Source: Mesostigma viride
Lineage: Eukaryota > Streptophyta > Mesostigmatophyceae > Mesostigmatales > Mesostigmataceae
Direction: 5' to 3'
Assembly: GCA_009746045.1 (NCBI GenBank)
Contig: RPFO01000253.1
Coordinates: forward strand, 3,213,975 to 3,277,974
Length of the DNA: 64,000 bases
Shown here: positions 1-10,300 of the stretch, one piece after another
Position numbering within the stretch: position 1 is the stretch's first letter
Layout of the letters: each line of letters begins with the position of its first letter
Notes under the pieces: generated by a model
What the model was told of the DNA's origin: nothing
The model's input: the letters and a program-made list of their open reading frames with translations, nothing else
Database searches by the model: none
Program-made: the position numbers and the translations under genes

Positions 1-922
1 GCGATCTTACACTCCTAAAATTTCTAAATCCAGGGTCTCTTATCAAAGAGACAACCAGCGCAGGCCAGAAATCGGGAGAATCCGGACCATGGTAGCTCGA
101 GCCTGCCGTTATCTTTTCCGCGTTTTCGAGTCTTATGATTAAACCTGGGAATCTTACTGAACGTGGTTACGTAGTGGTGGGGGCCCGGGGGGGATGTAGT
201 ACAGTCATTCGCGAACGGGTTCGAGGCTTTTGAGGGGTCAACCCAACTTAAGGCGTGAATGATTCTACTAAATTCTACTAATTTGAACTAAAGATACAAA
301 ATCATACTATTCTGAACTACTTTGAACTTGGAATGCCGAAACCCTATTTGACCCAACTTAGGCGTGAACACAACTTCAGCCAACCCAAGGCGTGAATGAC
401 TGTACCTTTGTCAGCGGTGTCGGCCTTGTTGTTCGGGCCGGAAGTCCAGTCCAACGTCCGTACGTAACGTAAGCATGCACTTGACGTAACTTGACGTAAA
501 TCAACTTCATCATGGCGGGAGCCGGGAATCAGAACGTAGAAGACGGTGGTTTTTTAGTGGTGCCGAGCACAGCAGACAGCCGTGGCGGGAATTTTACTGG
601 CAGACGCTGGCGTGCAAACCTTTCACAGTAACACCGTGCATGCAAACGTTTTTCTAGGAGCAGCTTGATTCCTTTTGGGCGACGAGACTTGTAGGAAGAC
701 TAAAGAGTGTCCTACTTCCAACAAATGGTGCGATTTCGTGGTTATGAATTGACTCTGCTTCTAGGTAAACCAGCACGGATGCGGCAGTAACATATTTATC
801 CTTCCGTGGACCGCGATTTTCCGTCATGGCGGCATCGCCTTAAGGGCATCCATAGAGCGCATGCCTGACCAGAGGCGCTTCGTAGCATGAAGTAACTTTT
901 TTTTCGTGTGTTTAAGTTAGCT
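1..922. other. Upstream region of the J-domain gene
   Basis: I see no coding region here. Three short direct repeats of a CAACTTAAGGCGTGAA-like sequence lie at about 244-260, 354-368 and 381-399. A tandem TTGACGTAAC/TTGACGTAAA pair at 481-500 contains CRE/bZIP-type TGACGT cores and could be a promoter element for the gene starting at 923, but this is only motif matching. A dispersed repeat copy lies at 41-107. No TATA box or transcription start can be assigned. Confidence 0.5.
41..107 (+). repeat. Dispersed ~65 bp repeat, copy 1
   Basis: The stretch begins ATCAAAGAGACAACCAGCGC and runs through GGAGAATCCGGACCATGG to GCTCGAGCC. Closely similar copies occur at about 10880-10945 (same strand, inside an ABC1K intron) and 33660-33713 (opposite strand). 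It resembles no known family that I recognise. The ATCAAGGAGACAACCA part also recurs alone elsewhere in the window. Confidence 0.7.
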
Positions 923-2145
923 ATGGCGTCTAAGAGAGCAGAGGCGTACAAGACATTGGGGCTGGAGGAAGGGGTAGATTATACGGAAATCAGGTCCGCT
1001 TACAAAAAGCTTGCCTTACAATGGCATCCTGACAAGAATAATGGCTGCGAGAACGCGGCTGATAAGTTCAGAAAAATCCAAGCTGCCTATGAGCGGCTTA
1101 CGGCGCCGGAGGAAGACTTCGATGGCGAAGACGCATATGACTACGATATTCCATCGTACGACGAGATGATGGATCATTTGTGAGTGACAAATTGTGATAT
1201 TCAGCTTTGCCCTTGATTGCAACAGGCGGCGGTAACTCGAACTCGTCTTACCTACTTGGTTGATATCCCCCCCGTCCCCACGGATTTCATTGCGTACCTC
1301 AGTGGGGAGCCCAGCAATACCGATGATTTTATCGCACTACTTGCGGCACGACTTCCGTACGAATTCAGCCATGAAAAAGTACAAACACAGTAAAATCCCT
1401 TGCCTGGATCGTGGATGTGTTGAATCTGATTTGAAATTCGGAATATAACCCCTGTGCCTTGGTGCTTGGCAACTAGATCAATCTTAGCCATCGGTCTGTT
1501 GCGATCGAGTTGTTTGGGATCGGTGTTTCGTTTCACGTCCCTATTTTTCATCCTTCTATGCATTTTCGTCTTGTTTTTGCTGGGGGCCTCGTGCCTTATC
1601 ACTCGGCGAGCCAGGCCAGCTGCATCAAGTGCCACATGCCCTGGCTGGTCTGGCTCCCAACTAGGGTAGTCGATGGAATTCACGATAGGCCTGGTACAAC
1701 TTCACAGCCTTGGTGAAGTTCTAATTTTTTCAATGAAACTTATATAACCCTTCTCTTCTTACATAAACATGTCCCAGCCTTTTGCTTGCAACCGCTGCTG
1801 TGTGAGACTCAGACACCATTTCATGCGGGCTCGCAGACGCACACAGAGACACAAGACACACGGATGCACATGCACTTGTTCTTCGAAGGATGTGAACATT
1901 TTTTGTTCTTTGAGGCGGGGAAGCTTTTTGCTTCGCCTCCATTTACCACCACCAGCAGCAGCAGCAGCAGCAGCACCACCACCACCACCACCACCACCAC
2001 CACCACCACCACCACCACCACCACCACCACCACCACCACCACCACCACCACCACCACCACCACCACCACCACCACCACCACCACCACCACCACCACCACC
2101 ACCACCACCACCACCACCACCACCACCACCAGCACCACCAGCACC

Positions 2146-2176
<31 letters not shown>

Positions 2177-2267
2177 CCACCACCACCACCACCACCACCA
2201 CCACCACCACCACCACCACCACCACCACCACCACCACCACCACCACCACCACCACCACCACCACCAC

Positions 2268-2303
<36 letters not shown>

Positions 2304-4912
2304 GATTTCGGGGGGGGGGGGGGGGGGGGGGGGGGGGCCTAATAGGAATTATTTGCGCTGATGCTCCTTATTCTTTTTCCCAGTCTTGGGACAACCACTC
2401 AATTTTCCTCGAATAGCCCGGACATGCATCTACTTAGTCTCATCTTGCTTTTTTAGCTGGCACATCCACACCTCCCCCACCGCTTTCCCCACCGTTTTCC
2501 TCCATTTCCCCCGAATTTCCCCTCACATTCCCTCCGATGTCCCCTCGATTTCCCCAAGAAAGGTCTTCTCAGGTTCTAACCCCTCCTTCTTCCTCCCCCT
2601 GCCCCTGCGAACGCAGCATGCGCCACATGTTCGGCGGCGGCGTGCGCTTCTCTTATGGCCACGGCCCCCGCTACCCCGACGACTACGACGATTACGACGA
2701 CTACGGTTCCTGCCCTTGCTGTGGAGGTCGGTCGGGCTCTCGGGGCCACCCTCGCGGCGGCTACTATGAGGACACCAAGACCCCCTGGGAGGAGGAGATG
2801 GCGGCAAAGCACGCGGAGGAGAAGGAGCGCGCCAAGGCCGAGGCTGCGGTTAAGGAGAGGCGGCGGAAAGAGCGGGAGGCGGCGCAGAAGGAGGCGGCGC
2901 AGAAGAAGCGGGAGGCGGAGGAGGAGCGCGCGAGGGAGAAGCGGAGGCAGAAAGCACAGAATCGGGAGCGACAGGCCTTTGGCGGCAGCACCAGCGCCGG
3001 CACTGGGGGTGGTGCGAGTGGCACGCATGACACAGCCAAGCCGAGTGGAACAGAGGGCCCAGGGGATGGCAGCAAGGGGCCCGCGGGCCGAGAGGGGGGC
3101 AAGGGGACTCGGAGGAGCGGTGACAGCAAGCAGGGCGGGGCCGGGGGGTCCCCGGATAGTCAGGACGGGAAGAAAACATCGCCCAGGGTGGGAGATGCGG
3201 ACACGGGGAAGGATGCAGGGGCGGAGAAGGGGCGGCCGGACGGGAGGGGCAAGGCGGCCAGTGCTGCCACTGGTGGTGGCAAGGGGGTTGTGGAAAACCG
3301 GTTCTCTGCCTTGTCGGAAGATGCGAGCCCTGAGGAGGCAGAGAGGAGGGAGAGTGGGGACGATGATGTGGCGGATAAAGGTGGGTCGACGACGCGGACT
3401 AGTGGAAGCGGGCCAGCGGGACAAGTGGGCCGGGCACCCGCGCAGTCTCAGCCCTTGCAGCCCCCTCAGCCCGCGGGGTCACGGGGTCACGAGCCTGTGA
3501 GGAATGCACAGGTGCCTGGATCGCGCGCGCCGCACCTGCCGCCTGGGTTGGGGAGGGAGCGGGAGGCTGGGGTGAAGGTTGAAGAAGAGAGGGAGAGAGA
3601 GAGGGAGCGGGGGCGCGAGAGGGAAAGGGAACTGGAAAGTCTGCGGCTCGCTGAGGAGGAGAAAGCACAGGAGTTGCTGCGCATCGCGGCACAGCGCGAC
3701 AAGGAGTGGCGGGAGCAGGAGTTGCAGCGGCAGCAGCAAGCACAGCAGCAGCAGCAAGAGGAGGAGGAGGAGCGCCGGCGACGGTTGTGGTGGGAGCAGG
3801 AGGCCATGATGCGACAGCAGCAGGGGCTGTCGCCGCAAGCCATGCCCCCGCGAGGCATGATGATGCCCCAGGATAGGGTGTCAAAAGGCATGCCGCCGCC
3901 GCAGCAGTCTTATCCGCAACCGGGCCTTGTCCCGCCGGTAGCAAGGGCGACCGTGGCTGCCGTGTCGGCGGCCGCGGTGGCTACTGCCGCTGCGGTGAAC
4001 GCCGCGGGGACGGCAACGCCAACCACCGCCCTGAGGGGGAACATTCCAGCCAGTTCGAGGAGTACGACGTCAGTGGCTGGTAGAAAATTGTCTGCCGGCA
4101 ACGCCACCGCTGCGGCGGCGGCGGCTCCTCCTGTCGCTGTCTCCTTTGCCACAGGGGCCACAAATGCAGCTGTGCCAGCAGCCAGCAGCACATCTGGGGT
4201 GGCACGGACACAGGCGACAGCGGGAACGCCGGCATCAGCAGCTGGGCCAGGTGCGGCCCCGTCCACGGCAGCAAAGGGGGGGGGGGGTGCGCGGGATGGT
4301 GACCCTTGGTACCGGGAGCAGGAGCAGATGATCGAGCTGACCATACAGTGGCAGAATGAGCAGTGGGAGCGGCAGCTGCGGCAGGAGAGGGAGAAGCAGC
4401 AGCAGCACGTGGCGCCACCGGTGGAGGCGGACTCACTTGTCGGGGCACAGCCCGGTCCCCAGCTGGGTGTCAAGCCTTCTTCCAGTCCCCATCAGACGTG
4501 GGTGCCACCGGATCACGAACGGATCGACAGTTCGCCCACGACCCAAGTGGCAGCACCGCAGCAAGGACTACAGTCACCGCACCAACCCCAGCAGCAGCCA
4601 CAGACGCCTCACCAGCTGCACCGGCAGCACCTGTATCGTAACTCGCAGCAGCAGGGGCGCTATCAGCCCATGCAGCAGGGGCCACAGCAGCAGCAGCAGC
4701 AGCAGCAGCCGCAACCCGGCGGCGCGCTGAGTGAGGAGGAGCTGGAGACGGCACGCATGGTGGCCGAGCTGTGCGCGGCCGATGAGTTGATGCTGGCGGA
4801 GAGGCGGCGGCTCGAGGAGGAGTCGGAGAGGCTAGCGCGCCAGCTTCATGATGAGGAGCTAGCGGGTCATCACCGCAGGGGCGAGCGGGTGCACGTGGGG
4901 GCGCGCCTGTGA
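923..4912 (+). CDS. J-domain (DnaJ-like) protein with long low-complexity tail
   Basis: Two exons, 923-1179 and 2617-4912, give about 850 aa. Exon 1 ends in a GTGAGTG donor and exon 2 follows a GCAG acceptor; the join keeps frame and makes MMDHF-MRHMFGG, a natural continuation. The ATG at 923 has G at +4. Residues 8-70 form a J domain with the diagnostic HPD at 35-37, so it should stimulate an Hsp70 ATPase. There is no G/F-rich zinc-finger architecture, so it is a type III (class C) J protein. The rest is a DDYDDY acidic patch, two CxxC-like cysteines (GSCPCCGG), long Lys/Glu/Arg coiled-coil stretches, a Ser/Gly/Ala-rich middle, Gln-rich runs and a C-terminal charged helix. I recognise no second domain and infer no substrate. 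The single intron is 1437 bp and mostly repeat. Confidence 0.82.
1946..2302. repeat. ACC/CAG trinucleotide microsatellite in J-gene intron
   Basis: About 325 bp of (ACC)n is flanked by CAG runs at about 1953-1973 and 2271-2302. Three AGC interruptions occur near 2130-2150. Apparent polyproline, polythreonine and polyvaline reading frames across it are only translations of the repeat. It lies wholly inside the intron of the J-domain gene. Confidence 0.97.
2310..2337 (+). repeat. 28-base poly-G run
   Basis: An uninterrupted G homopolymer lies just after the trinucleotide tract, in the J-gene intron. Its true length may differ, because such runs are hard to sequence and assemble. Confidence 0.9.
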
Positions 4913-5179
4913 GCGGATGGTGTGCTGAAGCTTGCTGGCGGATCTTCCGGATTTCAGGCCTACGCTGGTTAGTTGTTCATTGCTATTTCAGACTGGCGAA
5001 CTGAGGCGGATGTGTGTAAGCCGGTGGCCTGAGGCTGGTGGCTCGAGGCTGGTGGCCTAGCTCTACCGGTTTGCAAGGCAACCCCTTTACTGGGGCTGGA
5101 TTCCGCTTTTTTAGCTGGCGTATTGAAGCCGGCTTGTTTTGAGGAAATCATTGCTGTGGGTTGTCATGACTAGGACATA
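4913..5179 (+). other. 3' flank of J-domain gene
   Basis: The stretch is non-coding. A TGTAA element at 5015-5019 matches the polyadenylation signal used by many green algae and lies about 100 bp after the stop codon, a plausible but unproven 3' end. Short direct repeats of the GGCTGGTGGC type occur at 5030-5060. Confidence 0.35.
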
Positions 5180-5985
5180 TTGTCTCCTTGATACCCTTGT
5201 CCTGCGTATAGCTACCACACAGGCTAGAGTATGTTGAGAAGTGGTACCTAGGAGGTGCATGGATGGCAACTTGGATGGAACTAGGCAAGTTTGATTGCCT
5301 TGTGATGCGATGGAGTATTTATTGGCTCATAATGAAATGAATTGTTTTGTTCTGGTGCTGTTGTGGAGAAATTGTTGAGTGATCTTGAGAACTGGGCTGG
5401 CCAACATATCTGGCGCCCTGACCATTTATAGTCATTCTTATCCACAGCATGCAATACCGTAGTGGTCCCAATATCTGTACGCGTAATTATGTACGAATCG
5501 ACCTCGTACAGGCCCAAAAAAACCCTCTTCCGGGCCTCGTACACCTCAAAATTAGGTACCACCAGCGCAGCGCGGCGCAGACCTTAAAGCCTAGCTACCC
5601 GTGGCGCGGCGCCCGGAGGGAGTTTTCGCGCGCAAACTTCGTTTGATCTGCGTTGATATGTGGGTATACCCGCCCGCTGGCATTCAGTTAGCTAAATGGC
5701 TACTACCTAGTACCTACATGCAGTTCAGTCAAACTGAACTGAACTACCTAAGTACTACTCGCGCACCCTTGAATATACCCTGACATTATACGTACGTACA
5801 GTAAAAATAATCCCCAAAAGTTCTCGTACACGTAACAAAAATTCCTAAAAGTATTCGTACGATAATTACGCGTACAGATATTGGGACCACTACGGTAGTT
5901 GACCTTATCTAACCAGGAAACTAACATCGAGGCAGATCTTCGTGGCCCTGAAATAACGAGGACTGACTTGACATCAAGGAGACAA
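5180..5985. repeat. Possible TIR element bounded by TTGTCTCCTTGAT
   Basis: TTGTCTCCTTGAT at 5180-5192 faces its exact reverse complement at 5973-5985. The enclosed 806 bp includes the separate TA-flanked element at 5455-5897. No target-site duplication is visible and the same motif occurs within a larger dispersed repeat elsewhere, so a real transposon is uncertain. Confidence 0.35.
5455..5897. mobile_element. 443 bp TIR element (MITE) with TA target
   Basis: Terminal inverted repeats of about 45 bp are visible. They are identical for 36 bases starting TACCGTAGTGGTCCC, then match again after one inserted base. The ends read TA|CCGTAGTGG, consistent with a TA target duplication as in Tc1/mariner or PIF-type elements. 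There is no coding capacity, so it is a non-autonomous MITE. The superfamily assignment is inference from the TA flank only. Confidence 0.75.
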
Positions 5986-5988
5986 CCA

Positions 5989-7306
5989 AGACTGACATGG
6001 CCACAAGCCACGTGATGGATTAGAAGAAACCCTAATATAGCAAGTTCTAGAACTGCCTAGCATAGTCGAGATCATATTTGGGGCCCTGATTGGCGCCTTC
6101 CCTACCGGGCAAGTAAAAAGCTAGTTCATCAAGCAAGTCTAGGAGCAGTATGGTGACCCTCAGCATGATCTGATTCATTAGGCCCGAGCTGTTGTGACAA
6201 CAGCTCTTAGAGGGAACGAGTTTCACATTGATGCATGTTCCCACTTTGCGGACATTCCCACTCTGGGTAACATTACGGTCCGCTTCCGTCAGTTTACCGC
6301 CGACCTTGCGCATTCAGTTATACCCGAAGCGCAACTGAACCTAGACGGAAACTCGTAGCGGCGTACTACCGACAGGCGCTGACGCATGAGTCATGAGTAG
6401 TCGGTGAATGTGAAGGGGCACTAATTCCATCAGTCAGTCGGTAGCCGTTGACCATGATCAGTAATTGAACGCGTCATGCTACCGGCCGCGGGCCGGGCTG
6501 ACTGAGTGAGCGCTTACGTGCCATCATTCATTTTTTCGTCACGTAAAGCGTAACGGGAAATGATGTAATTACGTGGTTGACGTGACCTAGCCCCTTTACG
6601 CCCACCCTGGTAGAAAGTCGCCGTGTGCCGCTCCGGCGGGCGGCGTGCCGGCCGGGGCCGTCACGCGCTCGAAGGTTTCCTGACAGACTGCCCAGTGCCC
6701 AGTGCCCGGGCGAGAACCTTGTTGCGTATCCGCGTCGCGCCTGGCTTGCCCGCGTGCGGCGTGACTCGCGAGTCCGAGCAAAGATCTCACGTGCCACGTG
6801 GTCGCAAGTCGTTGCCCGATTGCCGTAGGTATCTTACCGCGGCAGTATCTTACCGCAAGAAATGCCCCGGGAGCTGACACTCAACATTTTGATACTCGTG
6901 AGCTGTACAGTTTCTATATACCGTTAACAATTGGCTCCAACTACGGTATCGGGATTGCCAATTAACAACGACTTTCGATGCTGGCCTCAAACGCTGGCCC
7001 AACACCTCGCCACTTGTGCAGGCCTCAAGAAAAATGGATTGCGTCCGCATGGACGGATGCCCGTGGGAACGAACACCAAAGCACGCGCGCGGGGGGGGGG
7101 GCTGCCAGAAGAAGCCATGTGCGTGTTATTTACCGAATGTTGTAGAACAGGACAGTCTCTCGCCGGGGTCGCTGGCTTGCATGCTATGGTCTTGTCGAAA
7201 AATTATTAACAGCGGCCCGTCTCTCGCATAGCCGGCATTGCAAGGGAATGTCCTCTGCGCATTTTGTGACACGCCCGTAAAGACGGTGTAAGCATCAATC
7301 TGGTCA
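5989..7306. other. Region upstream of ABC1K gene
   Basis: No gene recognised. Two adjacent G-boxes (CACGTG at 6788-6793 and 6795-6800) and a nearby duplicated TATCTTACCGC (about 6829-6854) are candidate regulatory sites for the downstream plastid-protein gene. G-boxes are common in light-responsive plant promoters, but no function is shown. A short poly-G run lies at about 7090-7100. Confidence 0.4.
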
Positions 7307-10300
7307 ATGGCTGCGTTTTCTGCTGCAGTTAGCCGCGGGCCTCTGCCCGTGGCCGCTTCACTTGTACATGCGAGAAGCCGACCCTGCCAGCTGAACGCGC
7401 GTGGCATCCCCGCTGTGGCTGGGCTTCGGAAATTGCCAAGCCAAGCCGGCTTACCGCGCCGGGCAGGGAAGGGAAAGAGCAACCATGTGAGTCACCTCTT
7501 GATAACCCGTGCACAAAGCGTAGAAGTAAATGAGAAAGGACCCATCGTGCAGGGTGAGTTCACGCCCTCCGCCGATGATGGATTTGAGATGACCATGGAA
7601 GACTTAGAGACGGGGAAGAAGGTGAACGGGGCGAAGGTAGAGAGCAATTTGAAGGCCAAGGCCACCGAGGTTCCAAAGCAGACGCCAAAGAAAAAGGCGG
7701 ACTTGGTGGTGGCTGAAGCAGCAGGCGGACGCTGGAACAGGTAAGGGCACCGTCATCACATATATGTAACGTTGCTGTGTTGCCCTTTCCTTATCTTTAC
7801 ACGGTTCCTTACCTTAGTTTCGTTCATAGGCATCAAAGCCATTTAATTAAGAGATAAAATTCCCGCCTCTTGAAAACATTACATAGTTGTTCTCTTCGCA
7901 CATAAAGGTCAGATCGATGTGCCCACATGGATTTTTGTGCATCTTTGACCGGCAATGCACCGCCCAGGCATCCCTGCAAATACTACTTTGAGGTTGACTG
8001 TGTCCTCTCCGTAGTAGCAACGTCCTCACGAGAATAATAATTTGCATCAGGTACTCCCACTTCTTTCATTCGGTAGCCTGTCCACCCAACTGTTATTTGC
8101 ATCGCTGTGGCCAGCACGGGGGAGGGGAGGCTTCTCCTTGCGTTCGCTTTAATTTCCAAGTGCACGTGTGCATCCGAGCATAGGTGATTTGTTGTAGTGC
8201 ATCCCTCTCACTTGTGTTAAGCCATGGATTTGCCTTACTTGACTGCAGGCATCTCCACGGGGTCATGCCCATTTTGTTTTAGTAGTAGTTGCTCTGTTTG
8301 CAAAGCGATAGGCGCCGCAAGCCTTTCATCCTTTGGGGGGATGGGATGGGTTGTTTGAGATTTCACCGCAATACCTATCCGTGTAAACCATGCCACGATT
8401 TAGGGACTAGGAAGTCAAAAGTACATGTGGCTATTACATTCATGCCGACTTGAACACCTGTTTTACGGCTGACAGGACTTGTGATTAGTTTATTCAAGGC
8501 TTTTTTGGACACTAAAGGGATGATGCCTTTGCGAGTAGGAAACATATTGAATGTTGTCACTCAGCACGCGAAGATTGTCCCTCACACTGTGGCTGCTACA
8601 GCTGCCATGCCAAGCCTTTCCTGCTGCTTTCCATCCATCCCTTGCTTCCATCCATCCCCCCTCTCTTCTCCCCGCCGCCCATTCAGAGGCCGCCCTTGTC
8701 CAGCCCATTGTGCCCCCCCTGCCTTCATGGGGGATGCCGTACATAGGGATTGCCGGACGTAGGGATTGCCTTCATTGGGATTGCCCTCATTGGGATTGCC
8801 CTCATTGGGATTGCCTTCATAGGGATTGCCCTCATTGGGATTGCCCTCATTGGGATTGCCATCATTGGGATTGCCCTCATTGGGATTGCCCTCATTGGGA
8901 TTGCCCTCATTGGGATTGCCCTCATTGGGATTGCCCTCATAGGGATGCGCAGCGCAACGTCTGGTCGTCCCGCATCCCGTTGATGACCCTCATGCATTCT
9001 GGCTCCTGTGGCTCCTCCTGTTGCCTCCCATCCTCCTATGCACAGTGCCTTCGGTGCTCCTCGGTGCATGCGCGTGCGCGTTGGGCCACCCTTGAACGTT
9101 CCGGACCCTCTCCCCTTTCCTCCTTCCACCCCTCTTCCCCCGTTATCAAATGGAAATCAACCAAGGTGGCAGTGCATAGCAGTAGCGCTTCTCCACCGTG
9201 CCCCCCCCCCCCCCCCCTAGTATCAGCCCCTGACTCTCTCCCCTTCCTTTCTTCAAGCCACCTTTGTTGCCCCTGCCTTTCCCTGTCAGGTTCAAGGGGG
9301 GCTGCTTGAGGACGCTTCACGGCGCTGATTTTTCACAAACACATTCCTCTTTTCCTTAGTTTGGCCCTTTTTCCTCTCCTTGTCGTCCATCCCTGTGCTG
9401 CGCTCCTCTATCTTCCTGCGTTGCCCCACCAGGTTCAAGAAGTACAGCGTGCTGCAGCGCACGTTTGAGATCTGGTCCTTTGTCGTAAAGTTCTTCTGGA
9501 AGCGCTGGGTGCTCAGCCAGGCCTGGTCGTATAAGAAGGACCAGCTGGACGCCAACAAGGCGCCCAAGAAGGAGGCGCAGTCCACGCGTCGGCGCGAGCT
9601 GGCCGCATGGGTCAAGGAGAACCTGCTGCGACTGGGGCCGGTGGGTGGCATATAACAGTAATGCAGTAAGAGGTCTGTTGTTGCCGCGACTGGGGCCGGT
9701 GGGTGGCATGTAGCAGTAATGCAGTAAGAGGTCTGTTATTGCTGCGACTGGGGCCGGTGAATGGTGCTCCCAATTATGCAGTAGTGCGTTTTGGATGGCT
9801 GCGCCTTGGGCCGGTGAGTTTTCCCCTCAGATAGTTCACATGAACAAGTTGCCCTCACTTGCCCCCTTGCTGTCCCCGACAACATGTTCGTCATGGACTC
9901 CCTCCCTCGCTAACTCCCTTGCTTCGCTCCCTCGCTCCCTGATGCCTGCTGATCTCCCCGTTTGCCTCCTCTTTCCCCACCTCTAGAGTGCAGGGACTCA
10001 CTCGCTTGGCCTCTCTCCGTTGCCCCATCTCCCCCCCCCCTACTACTCTAGACGTTCATAATTGACTCACTCGCTTGCCCTCCCTCCCCTTTGCTTGCCC
10101 CCTCTTCCTTCCCCCCCCCCCCCCCCCCAGACATTCACCATTGTCTCACTCGCTTGCCCCCTTTCAATTCTCCCCTTGCTCCCCCCCCCCCAGACGTTCA
10201 TCAAGATCGGCCAACAGTTCAGCACACGGCAGGACCTGCTGGAGAAGGAGTACACCGAGGAGCTGAGCGAGCTGCAGGACAACGTTCCGGCCTTTGGCGG

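Noticed and set aside
1769-2361. Long proline-, threonine- and valine-repeat reading frames
   Set aside because: They are translations of the ACC/CAG microsatellite and lie in an intron.
2576-3424. 282-codon antisense frame opposite the J-domain gene
   Set aside because: GC-rich shadow of the coding strand without domains.
8725-9129. Antisense frame with PMRAI repeats
   Set aside because: Translation of the 15 bp minisatellite in an ABC1K intron.
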